Assembly: GCA_021800165.1 (NCBI GenBank)
Contig: JAJYZF010000003.1
Span: forward strand, 1-64,000
DNA from: Planctomycetota bacterium
Lineage (GTDB): Bacteria; Planctomycetota; Phycisphaerae; WQYP01
Direction of reading: 5' to 3'
Length of the DNA: 64,000 nucleotides
This document shows, one piece after another, positions 25,288-35,400 of this stretch; position 1 is the stretch's first letter, and each line of letters starts with the position of its first letter. The translations under genes and the position numbers were made by a program. The notes under the pieces are model-generated. The model ran no database searches, was not told the DNA's origin, and was given only the letters and a program-made list of their open reading frames with translations.

Positions 25288-27201
25288 TTAGCGCCGCTTG
25301 AATTGCTTTTCAAGGTCGCGCAGCGTCAAGCGAATAGTGGTCGGCCGCCCGTGCGGGCAATTGCTGGACCGTTCCACCTGGGCACGGCGCAACAACAAAG
25401 TGCGTATTTCTTCGGGCGTCAGCGGATCGCCGGCCTTGATGGCCGCCTTGCAACTCGCCAAGTCCAACACCTCGTGGAGCAGATCTTCTTCAGAAATGCG
25501 CCCGTCGAATTCAGTAATTTTATCCAATAGCTCGCGCAGAAATTCGGTAGGATTCAGCCGGGCCAGCATCACCGGCAAGCTCTGCACCGCCACGCTGGTG
25601 GAATCAAAACAATCCACCTCAATGCCCAGTTTGGCCAGCACCGGTCGGGCGGTTTCAAAGGCAGCAAGCTGCCGCGGATTCACTGCAACAACCACCGGCA
25701 GCAGCAACCGCTGGCTCTGCAGCGGCCCAAGGCGCACGCGACTCAACATGTCCTCATAAATAATCCGTTCATGCAGGGCATGCTGGTCTACAATCAGCAC
25801 GCCTTGAGGTTCCTCAATGATCAAATAACTCTGATGAATCTGGATAAAACGTCCAATGTCCTGGGCACTGCTCTGATCTTGGAGATTGCGAATGGCCGGT
25901 TCAGAATGATCATGGGCGGGAAGGTTTTCGGTGAGTGGTTCCGGGGTGGAAACCGGGGCAACCACCGTGGATGACGTCGCCGGTACCGGCATCGAGGTGC
26001 GCGGGCGCGCGGCGGTTTCGTCCGGACGTGAATCGTTCGGCCACGCAATTTTTTGTTCGACGGTGGCTGGCTGCCGAAAGAACTCGGCCATCATCTGCCG
26101 TGTGCTTTGCGGGGAATCGCCCTGCGACGGCACAGCCCCCCCCCCACTCGGAATGCGCACGGCCGGAGTCAAATCTCTTTTGAGAAGTTCGCCGCGCACC
26201 GCCGCCAGCACGCTGCGATAGGGAGCGTTGGCGTCACGAAAGCGCACCTCGGTTTTTTGAGGGTGAACATTGACATCAAACGCGGCGGGGTCCATCTGCA
26301 GAAATAGCACCGCCAACGGCTGAGCCGCTGGTTCAATCAGGCCGCGATAGGCTTCCTTCACCGCATGTAAAACCGAGCGGTCCCGGATGAAACGGCCATT
26401 GAGAAAAATGTGCTGGAAGCGGGCGGTAGCTCGGGCCACCTCGGGCGTACCGATAAAGCCCGTCACCTGCACGCCGTATTGGTCCGAATCGACCGGAATT
26501 AACTGATCGTAAAGCTCACGCCCCAGCACCTGCGCTACCCGCAGGCGATGATCGGAGGTTCCCGGCAGATCCACGACCGTGCGACCATTGTGCGATAAAT
26601 TCAGACCGATGCCGGGAAAAGCCAGAGCCGTGCGACTGACCATTTCGTGAATGTGTCCCAGTTCGGTGCTGTCAGCCCGGAGAAATTTGCGCCGCGCCGG
26701 CACGCAATAGAATAGATCACGCACTTCAATGGTTGTGCCAACGGCTGCGGCACAAGGTACCGGCGGCTCAATCACGCTTTCATGGGCGACGATGCGCAAG
26801 GCCTGTTGGTCCTGCTGGCGGCGCGTTACCAAAGTGGTATGGCTGACGCCGGCCACGGAGGCCAACGCTTCCCCGCGGAAACCCATGGTTCGGATGTAAA
26901 ATAAATCCTCGACCGTGCGAATTTTACTGGTGGCGTGGCGAGCAAAGGCCAGCGGAGCATCCACTGCCGACATGCCGGATCCATTATCGCTCACGCGAAT
27001 CACGCTTCGCCCGCCACCCTCAATGGTAACAGTGATTTGCGACGCGCCGGCATCCACGGCGTTTTCCAGCAGTTCTTTGACCACGCTGGCCGGACGTTCG
27101 ACCACTTCGCCGGCAGCAATTTTATTCACCAGCGGATCCGGCAACACCCTTATCACGCCCGCGGACTGCTCAAAGGGCACTGTTGGCGTCTGATTGGTCA
27201 T
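25288..27201 (-). CDS. mutL: DNA mismatch repair protein MutL
   Basis: 637-aa GHKL ATPase that couples MutS mismatch recognition to strand incision. The N-terminal ATPase motifs are intact: VVKELLENAVDAGASQITV (motif I), RVSDNGSGM (motif II), HATSKIRTVEDL and GFRGEALASVAGVS (motif III), then VNVHPQKTEVRF. The C-terminal dimerisation domain contains DQHALHERIIYEDM, which resembles the DQHAxxERxxxE endonuclease motif of nicking MutL proteins, and CPHGRPTTIRLTLRDLEKQF at the end. ATG at 27201 has AAGGA eight bases upstream. The frame open to 27453 is an extension through the upstream gene. It overlaps the Ppx/GppA gene by 32 bases, implying coupled translation. Confidence 0.96.
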   Translation of the reverse strand: MTNQTPTVPFEQSAGVIRVLPDPLVNKIAAGEVVERPASVVKELLENAVDAGASQITVTIEGGGRSVIRVSDNGSGMSAVDAPLAFARHATSKIRTVEDLFYIRTMGFRGEALASVAGVSHTTLVTRRQQDQQALRIVAHESVIEPPVPCAAAVGTTIEVRDLFYCVPARRKFLRADSTELGHIHEMVSRTALAFPGIGLNLSHNGRTVVDLPGTSDHRLRVAQVLGRELYDQLIPVDSDQYGVQVTGFIGTPEVARATARFQHIFLNGRFIRDRSVLHAVKEAYRGLIEPAAQPLAVLFLQMDPAAFDVNVHPQKTEVRFRDANAPYRSVLAAVRGELLKRDLTPAVRIPSGGGAVPSQGDSPQSTRQMMAEFFRQPATVEQKIAWPNDSRPDETAARPRTSMPVPATSSTVVAPVSTPEPLTENLPAHDHSEPAIRNLQDQSSAQDIGRFIQIHQSYLIIEEPQGVLIVDQHALHERIIYEDMLSRVRLGPLQSQRLLLPVVVAVNPRQLAAFETARPVLAKLGIEVDCFDSTSVAVQSLPVMLARLNPTEFLRELLDKITEFDGRISEEDLLHEVLDLASCKAAIKAGDPLTPEEIRTLLLRRAQVERSSNCPHGRPTTIRLTLRDLEKQFKRR

Positions 27202-28894
27202 GAATGGATTCCTTGTTTGGTCGCGGTTTTCGGGTCGACCGGGCCGTAAAAATTGCCTTGCGGGCGTATATCTGTTCAAACATTTCAGCCTTGCGTTGGG
27301 CTGCCCATAATTCCAACTCCGGATCGTCGGTGTAATAGACAATAAACCGGACCGAATCCCGCCGCAACACGGTCTTGATCGCCCGGATATTGCCGTAATG
27401 ACCGCGATCCAGGGCTTCGGCAATACGCAAGATAGCCGCGAGTTGACTGACAATGCGCTGATCCGAGGTATCCAGGCTCATGTAGTCCGCGTGGCTCCGT
27501 TTAGGCATGGCCCGGCGGTGATACCGGGCGATGTTGGCAATCAGGTCCAGTTCCAGCAGAGAAAAGCCCTCCAGATCGCCGTTCTTGACGAGATAATATG
27601 AATGCTTGTGGTGGCCGGTGTGGCCGATATGCCAGCCAATGTCATGCATCATGGCCGCATGTTCCAGAATCTCCCGCCAGGCGGCCCCCAGACGATGCAG
27701 CGGTTGGAGTTGATCAAAAAGTTCCACCGCCAATGTCGCCACCTGGCGGGCGTGCTTCTCATCATAGTTGCAGCGCCGCCCCAATTCGATAATGCTGCGC
27801 CGGCGCGGGTTGCGTACCTCCACCGAAAGCCGCACCTTCGGCCAATGCGTTTGCATATAGTCGATAATCATACCTTCGCGCATCGCCCGATCGGAAACCT
27901 CAATGAGCGGAACTTTGAGGGATTGGAAGAGATAATCAACCAGCGCCGCCCCGGCCACAATTTGCGGAGCACGGTCGGGGTCCAGGCCGGGCAGCCGGCG
28001 GCGTTCTTTGAGGGTGCTGCGCAGCAGCCGCCGATAGACACTAGCGAAATCATCCTGCGTCATAAAGGTCAACACCCGGCGCCGACTGACTTCCGCGCCA
28101 TGCTGGGCGATACACATTGCCGCAAGATTTTCCATGGTACCCGAGGTACCGATGATGCGCCCGGCCTTGAGCGCCAGGGCCCGGCTGCAAATAGGCGAGA
28201 GTATTTTGTTTAAATGTTTCCGCAAGGTTCTTAAGTCTGATTTACTGATGGGGTCGCTATGCACAAACTCCTGGCTAAGTCGGCTGGCTCCAGTCTTGCG
28301 GCTTTCCAGCAGCAGCGGCCGTTGGGCGGTAGCAACAATAAATTCCGCCGAGCCGCCGCCGATATCCACGATGAGAACCGGATGATCCTCAATAGCCAGT
28401 CCCTGGCGTACCGCCAGATAAATGAGCCGGGCTTCCTCCTGACTGTTAATCACATGAACATCCATGCCCAGGCGAGCTTTGGCGGCTTCGACGAAATCAC
28501 CACCATTGACGCTCTCGCGCACAGCGCTGGTGGCATAGGCCAAAATACGATCACAGGCCAGATTACGAGCTATGTGGGCATATCTCCCCAGCACGCCGAG
28601 GGTATGATTCATCGCCGATCGCGGCAACACATGGCGTACCAGCGCAGAAGCCCCTAACTGGGTCATCTCCTTTTCGGAGCTGAGCACGCGAAAGCCGAGT
28701 TGTTCGGTTACCTCGACCACCACCATGTGCAAGCTGTTGGTGCCGATATCAATAGCGGCTATGCGCAGTCCATGCGGACTGCCGATGCGCCTGCGGCGGC
28801 GCGCGGCCGCTCTTACCGCCGCTGGGCCGTCGGCAGCCGCGATACGTCGTGAGGATTTGTTTTCCGTAATCTTACCAGCCATCGCCATGTTCAA
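27170..28894 (-). CDS. Ppx/GppA phosphatase with C-terminal HD-type domain
   Basis: 574-aa exopolyphosphatase / pppGpp phosphohydrolase family protein. The N-terminal ASKHA-type part has AAIDIGTNSLHMVVVEV, YATSAVRESVNGGDF, NSQEEARLIYLAV, LIVDIGGGSAEFIVA and IIGTSGTMENLAAM, all expected family motifs. The C-terminal half has an HD-like metal-site signature (HAAMMHDIGWHIG, then HHKHSYYLVKN). It either degrades polyphosphate from the chain end or hydrolyses pppGpp, and sequence alone does not separate these. An N-terminal basic tract of Arg residues (AAVRAAARRRRRIG) is additional to the family core. Its 3' end overlaps mutL. A CHAD-domain gene is divergent on the other side. Confidence 0.9.
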   Translation of the reverse strand: MNMAMAGKITENKSSRRIAAADGPAAVRAAARRRRRIGSPHGLRIAAIDIGTNSLHMVVVEVTEQLGFRVLSSEKEMTQLGASALVRHVLPRSAMNHTLGVLGRYAHIARNLACDRILAYATSAVRESVNGGDFVEAAKARLGMDVHVINSQEEARLIYLAVRQGLAIEDHPVLIVDIGGGSAEFIVATAQRPLLLESRKTGASRLSQEFVHSDPISKSDLRTLRKHLNKILSPICSRALALKAGRIIGTSGTMENLAAMCIAQHGAEVSRRRVLTFMTQDDFASVYRRLLRSTLKERRRLPGLDPDRAPQIVAGAALVDYLFQSLKVPLIEVSDRAMREGMIIDYMQTHWPKVRLSVEVRNPRRRSIIELGRRCNYDEKHARQVATLAVELFDQLQPLHRLGAAWREILEHAAMMHDIGWHIGHTGHHKHSYYLVKNGDLEGFSLLELDLIANIARYHRRAMPKRSHADYMSLDTSDQRIVSQLAAILRIAEALDRGHYGNIRAIKTVLRRDSVRFIVYYTDDPELELWAAQRKAEMFEQIYARKAIFTARSTRKPRPNKESIHDQSDANSAL

Positions 28895-29016
28895 CCTTTA
28901 CCAACCCGCGCCGCCGTCAGGCCACTATCTTAACAATTGGGCGTGATTATGCTCGCCCCTTCGGGTAAAGTCCAAATATTGATTTGGTGTACCGTTGGTA
29001 AATATCGAGATAGTCC

Positions 29017-29952
29017 ATGGTCCGACGCCCTGCTAAGTCGCGCAAAACCGGATCCTGCACCACGCCAGCAGCTATCGACCGTCAGTTGCGGCACACCTGC
29101 CAACTCCGTTTGGAATCGCTGCTGATTGAAATTCACCGTACCGCCGCCCATCCTCAGGCCGATGCCATCCACGATCTCCGGGTGGCAGTACGCCGTGGCA
29201 CGGAAGTTCTGCAGGTTATGAAAATCGCGGCCATCATGCATCGCCCTGCGCTTGCGCGATTGGTGAAGCGGTTGCAACTGGCCCGTCGTGCCGGAGGGGC
29301 CGTGCGCGATTGCGACGTGCTGCTGCAGATGGCACCCCACCGGCCAACCCAGGGTGATCCCAACGTCGTTATGGAGCGACACAGGCATGCATTGAATCTT
29401 AGCCGAAGCAAGGCTCTTACCACGTTCACCCACAGACTTACGGCCAAGGCTCTGGCCCCGGCGATCCGGCAAACCATTATCATCCTGGCCACTAGCCCGC
29501 AGCGTTCGCTACGCCTGCCACTGCCCGAGGCGTTGGCCCTGCGGCTTAAGGAAAATAAACGTCATTGGGCGGCGATGATTCGCAAGGCCGCCAAAGATCC
29601 CACCGACCGGCGACTACACCGAGCCAGGATTGCCGCCAAGCACTGGCGTTATGCTCTGGAACTTTGCCCGACAGGTATGAAACACGATGCGGGCAAATAC
29701 GCGCACCGGCTGCGGCACCTCAAAACCATCCAAGAATTACTGGGCGATGTTCATGATCTGGACATGGTTGCCGTCCGGTTTGCAGGTTTAACCGCCGACA
29801 ACACCCCCGGTCGCGCCCCAGGCAAGTACTCGGCGTGGCTCCAACAAACCCGGCGAAAACGCCATGGCCTGATTCGCAAGTTTTTTCAAACACCGCTGGT
29901 GCGCACGATCTTAACTTCACAACGCTCCAAAACGGAACCTGATAAATGTTAA
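29017..29952 (+). CDS. CHAD-domain protein
   Basis: 311-aa soluble protein made mostly of a CHAD alpha-helical bundle, rich in conserved His, Arg and Lys. Supporting segments are AIHDLRVAVRRGTEVLQ, VRDCDVLLQM, RRLHRARIAAKHWRYALELC and LQELLGDVHDLDM-like KTIQELLGDVHDLD, each carrying the H..R.. and basic pattern typical of the domain. CHAD domains bind inorganic polyphosphate and often lie beside Ppx or polyphosphate kinase genes. Here the Ppx/GppA-HD gene starts 123 bases away on the opposite strand. The N-terminal CYTH domain found in some relatives is absent. The ATG has no strong ribosome site. Confidence 0.87.
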   Translation: MVRRPAKSRKTGSCTTPAAIDRQLRHTCQLRLESLLIEIHRTAAHPQADAIHDLRVAVRRGTEVLQVMKIAAIMHRPALARLVKRLQLARRAGGAVRDCDVLLQMAPHRPTQGDPNVVMERHRHALNLSRSKALTTFTHRLTAKALAPAIRQTIIILATSPQRSLRLPLPEALALRLKENKRHWAAMIRKAAKDPTDRRLHRARIAAKHWRYALELCPTGMKHDAGKYAHRLRHLKTIQELLGDVHDLDMVAVRFAGLTADNTPGRAPGKYSAWLQQTRRKRHGLIRKFFQTPLVRTILTSQRSKTEPDKC

Positions 29953-30067
29953 AATGAGCTTATCCCTGCTTGGCTCCCGGACTTTACGCAAGACTTTTCT
30001 TTAGCCCCCCCAGCGGATACACTTGCATCAGGTATTGTCGGCGGAGATTTTTAAGGAGTTTTTGATC

Positions 30068-31177
30068 TTGGCCTCACTTGCTAAAACACGCATCGGTATC
30101 ATCGGCTGCGGCAACATCAGCGGCGTTTATTTTCAGGCTGGTAAACGTTTTGAAAATCTGGAGGTGGTGGCGTGCAGCGATTTGGACATTTCCCGCGCCA
30201 AAGCCCGGGCGGCCGAATTCGAGGTGCCTGTGGCGTGCAGCCCACAGGACCTGCTGAAGCGGCCGGAAGTGGACATTATCGTCAACTTAACGATTCCCAA
30301 AGCTCATGCGGAAATTGCCCTGGCCGCGTTGGAACACGGCAAACACACGTATAGCGAAAAGCCTTTCGGGGTCAATAAGGCTCAAGGACAGGCAATCCTT
30401 AGCGCCGCCAAAGCCAAAAATCTGCGGGTAGGTTGCGCACCGGATACTTTTTTGGGCGGCGGTATACAGACCTGCCGGAAAATTATTGATGATGGATGGA
30501 TCGGAGAGCCTATTGCCGCAACTGCCCACATGGCCTGTCACGGCCACGAAACCTGGCATCCGGACCCGGATTTTTATTACCAACCCGGCGGCGGACCCAT
30601 GTTTGACATGGGGCCATATTATCTGACCGCCTTGATTAATCTGATCGGACCGGTGCGGCGAGTTTGTGGGACGGCCCGGGCCACATTTGGCCAGCGGCGC
30701 ATCACCAGCAAGCCAAAATTCGGCACGATGATTGAGGTAAACACACCCACACACGTGGCGGGAGTGATGGATTTTTGCAATGGAGCGATCGGCACCATCC
30801 TGACCTCCTTTGATATATGGCACCACCAACTGCCAATTATTGAAATTTACGGAACTACCGGAACCTTGCAGGTACCGGACCCCAACGGCTTTGGTGGCGT
30901 CATCCGCATACGCCGAATGGGTGCTGCGGATTGGGCAACAATACCACTGGCGTATGGTTATCAGGAAAATTCGCGCGGTTTGGGCGTAGCGGATATGGCG
31001 GCGGCCATTAAAGCCAATCGGCCCCATCGGGCCAACGGTGAATTAGCTTTTCACGTGTTGGAGCTGATGCAGGGCTTTCTCGATGCCTCCAGAGAGCAGA
31101 CTTACGTACAGATGAAAACACAACCTGATCGCCCGGCCGCCCTACCGCTGAACCTCGTGGATGGCAAGATTGATTAA
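30068..31177 (+). CDS. Gfo/Idh/MocA family NAD(P)-dependent oxidoreductase
   Basis: 369-aa cytosolic sugar or inositol-type dehydrogenase. The N-terminal Rossmann fold starts with IGIIGCGNISGVYFQAG. VACSDLDISRAKARA and DIIVNLTIPKAHAEIALAAL follow. The catalytic EKP motif is in HTYSEKPFGVNKAQGQAI. The C-terminal alpha/beta domain carries GGPMFDMGPYYLTALINLIG (the GG...D.G.H-like motif, here with Tyr). The substrate cannot be told. Start: a TTG at 30068 lies nine bases after AAGGAG. The frame is open upstream to 30023. It converges on the prenyltransferase-repeat gene with only six bases between the stop codons. Confidence 0.88.
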   Translation: MASLAKTRIGIIGCGNISGVYFQAGKRFENLEVVACSDLDISRAKARAAEFEVPVACSPQDLLKRPEVDIIVNLTIPKAHAEIALAALEHGKHTYSEKPFGVNKAQGQAILSAAKAKNLRVGCAPDTFLGGGIQTCRKIIDDGWIGEPIAATAHMACHGHETWHPDPDFYYQPGGGPMFDMGPYYLTALINLIGPVRRVCGTARATFGQRRITSKPKFGTMIEVNTPTHVAGVMDFCNGAIGTILTSFDIWHHQLPIIEIYGTTGTLQVPDPNGFGGVIRIRRMGAADWATIPLAYGYQENSRGLGVADMAAAIKANRPHRANGELAFHVLELMQGFLDASREQTYVQMKTQPDRPAALPLNLVDGKID

Positions 31178-31183
31178 ACACCA

Positions 31184-32425
31184 TCAACGCTGATAAAGCG
31201 GCAGATAATGAAAGGGCACGCACAGGCCGAGAATGGCCATGCCTGTGGCATAGCTCTTCTGGCCTTGAGCTTCAATACCGAAGGGGGTCCAGAATCCGGC
31301 GGGGTTTTGAATTCGCAGCAGTTGATTTCGAATGTGCGGATAAATAACCCGCCAGTAGCGTCCTCCCAACTGATTGGCGGCTTGGGAACAATAATAGACG
31401 GCATAGAAATAAAATTGTTCATTGGGAACCAAGGGATGCGCCAGAAGATAATCTCCGCCGCTAAGGGCTTGGGGCATATCGCGTTTACCCAGCAACTCCA
31501 AAGCGACAATGCCGGTTCCCGTGCGGGCCCGGCCCGGCGGGCCGTGCGGCTGATAGGAAAATCCGCCATTGGGGCAGGCATCCCGTAAAACAAAAGCAAT
31601 ACCATCTCTGATGGCCGATGCCGGTATATCCGCGCCGGAATCGGCAGCCCCGCGCAGGGCCATGAGTTGCCAACCGGTACAGGAAATATCCGCATCGGCC
31701 TCACCCGGCTGATAACGCCAGCCGCCGGCAAAGACACCCTGGGTGCGCTTTTGGGCGCGCAGAATGAGTTGTATGGCCTTGCCAATAGCTTTCCCGACCC
31801 GAATGCGCAAATTGCCGTCGCATAAGCCATAAGCCTCCGTCAACATTACCGTACTGATGCCATGGTCGTACATGGTACCGCCCGGCGGAGCGATGTAACC
31901 GTCCGGCTGCTGAAGGGAAAGAATCCAGTTGATCCCGCGGTCGATGACGTGATGATACGGTCCCAGTTGGGGCATATAGCCACGAGCTAGAAAAGCCATC
32001 ACCACAACGGCGGTGGAGGCGGGTTTATCCTGTTGGGCGGCGCGAAAACTGCCATCGGCATTTTGATTTTTGGCCAACCAATGCAACCCACGGGCGATAG
32101 CGGCGCGGACATTTTGCGGCACCGCATCCGGCCCGGTGCGGCCATAGGATGGTGATGCCGCCATGCCAACCCCAAGCCAGACTAGCGCGACAGCAAAAAA
32201 AATAGCCGAAGTCGGCAGCGATGTCGGATGAAGCCGACGGCCTTGGGCCCTGGTGAAGAATTGCCGAGGAATGTTCTTTATGAACAGCCGGCCTCGTCCT
32301 AACGTCGGAAGCACCAAGTTCCCAGGCGAACGTGAGATCAGCCCGTTGGTGTCCACAACACCGCCCGAAGGAACTACCCCATGGCGCCCGGGCGCGGCCG
32401 GCAATAGTGTGTTCTGAATATCCAT
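31184..32425 (-). CDS. Prenyltransferase/squalene-cyclase-repeat protein
   Basis: 413-aa protein with a long basic N-terminus, one hydrophobic segment (LPTSAIFFAVALVWLGVGMA) that probably anchors or exports it, and then an alpha/alpha toroid built from prenyltransferase-type repeats (GLHWLAKNQNADGSF, GINWILSLQQPDGYI, GGWRYQPGEADADISCTGWQ, then GGFSYQPHGPPG and TGTGIVALELLGKR). These repeats occur in cyclases and in non-enzymatic binding proteins. The DXDD cyclase motif was not seen. It is the last gene of the Bat-like operon: AAGGAG nine bases before the ATG, and three bases after the stop of the upstream coiled-coil gene. Confidence 0.85.
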   Translation of the reverse strand: MDIQNTLLPAAPGRHGVVPSGGVVDTNGLISRSPGNLVLPTLGRGRLFIKNIPRQFFTRAQGRRLHPTSLPTSAIFFAVALVWLGVGMAASPSYGRTGPDAVPQNVRAAIARGLHWLAKNQNADGSFRAAQQDKPASTAVVVMAFLARGYMPQLGPYHHVIDRGINWILSLQQPDGYIAPPGGTMYDHGISTVMLTEAYGLCDGNLRIRVGKAIGKAIQLILRAQKRTQGVFAGGWRYQPGEADADISCTGWQLMALRGAADSGADIPASAIRDGIAFVLRDACPNGGFSYQPHGPPGRARTGTGIVALELLGKRDMPQALSGGDYLLAHPLVPNEQFYFYAVYYCSQAANQLGGRYWRVIYPHIRNQLLRIQNPAGFWTPFGIEAQGQKSYATGMAILGLCVPFHYLPLYQR

Positions 32426-32428
32426 GGA

Positions 32429-35400
32429 CTATTCTCCTTGGCCGCTGGCAGCACCTATGCGGGCAATGCGCAGGTAATAATTGCGTATCAACCGGCGGTA
32501 GCCTGGGGGTAATTTCTGCCGGGCGATATTGATCAAACGCTGCTGGCGAAGCGGCCCGAGATTTTCCCATTCCGCAGCACTTATACCAAGAGCGGAAATT
32601 CTGGGCGGTAACTTTTCTGCAGGGTGCCCCGGCCCTGACATACCCGACGGATCAGCCGACATGCCGGGGGTCATCTCGCCGGGTTGCGAAACTGCTCCAG
32701 CCATGGGCGCACCCGAAGACATATTGTCGGCCATGGAAGGACTCTGACTCATGGAATGAGCAGCGGATTGCAGCGCTTGTGCCGCTTGAGCCGCGGCCTG
32801 GGCATTGCCGGTCAGGGCATTTTGCTCGGCAGCAATCGCCTGCTGGACTTGCTGCGCCACAGCAAGCATGGGTGCGGATTGGCCATGACCGGAACTGGAA
32901 TGATCCTGTTGCCCATTGGCCTGCTGGTGTTCCTGTCGACCCGAATTGTGATGATCGGAGCGAGCGGCCTGGTGGGAATGCTCGCCACCATGGCTGTCGA
33001 CGGAATGAGGATGGATTTCGCCGGCGTGTGCCCGCCATTGCTGATACCGCGGCAATTCCGCAAGTTCCGGGGAATGATTGAGACCGTTAAGATCATCCTT
33101 GGCCATTTGCATGTGTTCCAACGCCGCCTGCTGATATTCCTGGGAAGCGGGTTGATTGTGCTGGGTCTGGGCCTGAGCGGCACGGGCCTGTTCCAAGGCA
33201 GCCCGGCGCATCTGCTGACGAACCTGGGCCAGAGTGTCTGCGATATCCGGGGCACCGCGCCGGGCACGTTTTTTAATCTGCGCCGCAAGCTGGACGGATT
33301 TACCAATGGCCGCAGCGATTTTTTTCTGGCGGGTGCGGATGGCGGTGGAATTCAGGGGCTTAAGATTGGCAATGGCCCGGGCGGTCTGGGCAGCCAGCGC
33401 ATTTTGGCGCTGGGCCAGCTTCCGCGCCGCGCGGGCGGTTTGCCGAGCTTGCCGTTGCAGAGCCTTGTGTTGATGGAGCGTCTGGGCCTGTTGCTGTGTG
33501 GCGCTGCGGAGTTTGGCCGCGGCCTGTTCAAGCATGTTACCACTGGCGGAAGCCAACTGGTGCAGGGCATGATGGGCGGCGAGTTTGGCCGCCGCCCGCG
33601 CCGCTTGCAACTCGGCTTGCTGGGCCGGCGCAGGATTTTCGTTGAGCATCTGGTCGGCCTGTTGACGCATGGCATTAGCCACACGGGCCGCATGATCCAG
33701 CGCGTCGGCCGACACGGTTTTTTGCCGCAGTCCGGCCAAGGCCCGTTGCACTCGATCGGCGAGATGATCGGCGAGGATTTTATTTTGCAGGGCCTGCTGC
33801 CGGGCGGCCCGCTCCTGCGGGGAGTGCGCCTGGCGGGAGAATGCTTTAAGCCCCAGGGATTCGGCACGCAGGGCCGAGGCGATATGACGCTGGGCTTCAT
33901 GGCCGGCGGCATTGTGGTTTTGCTGGAGGTTGCTCACCGCGGCCTGCATCATGGCCGATGTCGGATGCGGCGCGTGAGCGCTTTGCAATTGCTGGGCGCG
34001 GCTTTTATTGAGTTGGGCAATGGCTTGATTGAGGGCCTGCTGCTGCGCAGCCAGGGCCTGAAGTTTCTGATGATCGGCCACCACGTTGAGCGCCGCTTGC
34101 AGCCGCAGGTTGGTGTGCTTTTGGGCCCGGATAATGTCGTTTATTCGTTGGCCGAGCTTTTTGAGCTGCGGCTGGAGTTTATAGGCTTCGGGAATTTGCA
34201 GCACCTTGTTGCGATGCAACAGCCCTTGCAGTTTCTGGGCGGCCTGCTGCTGCAGACGGTTAGTGGCGGGAGTGGCTCCGGTCATGGCCAAAGCCTGGGA
34301 GATATGAGATTCCTGTTGGGCCAGTTGGGCCAGGGAGTGCTTTAGCTTTCTGGCCAAGGCAATTTTCTGATTATCCGAGGCAAAACGGGCCATCAAGTGC
34401 TGAAGCTGGGCCGCGGCTTGGGCCAGGTCGCTACGACTTTGTGCCGCCAGCGGTTGGCTTTTTCCCGGTTGATTGGCATTAAACCTGGCCTGGGCCATGG
34501 CGTTGGCGGATCGCCGCAAAAGGCCGTGGGCTATATTCATGGCCCGGGCCGCGACATTGCCGTAATCAGAATGGACAAACGGACGGGATTTGGCAGAGAG
34601 GTCTCGGCTGAGTTTGGCGATATTGTTTTTAACCTGCGACGCGAGCTTGCGGAAATAAGGCGAAAGCGCGGTTTGATGGGGTTGACCGGCAATCTGGGCC
34701 GCCGGATACTGCTGTTGCTGAATCATCTGCATCGCCTGGCGGATGGCTGCTTGCAGGGCCTGCTGTATTTTTTGATCTTGCCGCGCCCGGTAACTTTGCC
34801 GCAAGCCCGGATCAATGATAAATTCATAGAGCGCGGTCTCGGTGACGTGTTCTACGGGTTCGGCGTTGTCGATGGCTTCCAATTGGTAGTCCAGCCGGGT
34901 GGCGTGCGGCAGTTTCCATTGCCGCAACATCCGGCCCACGGAAACCAACCATTGACCAGTAAAGGTGGAGACATTCCTGGAACCCAAGGGAATGGAGAAA
35001 GTGCGTGGAGCGGAGCCATCCACGGAGACAAACGCGTTGATGGCGGTGAGCCGAAACTGGGCGGAGGCCCGAAACACCACTGGCACATGATCGTCGGGGC
35101 GTACATGAATGCTTGCGGCGGGTTGGAGTATCCGGATGGTGGGCGGGAGTGCCGGAAGAACCACGATGGGCCATTCATTGCGGCCCACGTTGCCGATGCC
35201 TTGCTTATTGAGCAAAGCCACACGATAGCTGGTCGTTTTCCACAAGGTCAGCGTAGCCTGATACACCTGCAAGCCTATCGGGCTAAGCGGCAGCGTTTGC
35301 GCCGCGGGCGTGCCGGGAGCAACTATCAGAGCGCTTTTACGGTTAAGTGGCTCACTGGTGCGCAGAACCACCTGCACCTGACTTCCCTGCAGGCCGGTCA

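Noticed and set aside
25288-27453. 84-residue N-terminal extension of MutL
   Set aside because: It lies over the Ppx/GppA coding region in another frame; the ATG at 27201 has a good ribosome site and the family-typical beginning.
32684-34345. 553-codon plus-strand open frame inside the coiled-coil gene
   Set aside because: It is antisense to a very Ala/Gln-rich repetitive gene whose composition removes stop codons from the opposite strand; its Gly/Leu-rich translation shows no domain and it lacks a ribosome site.
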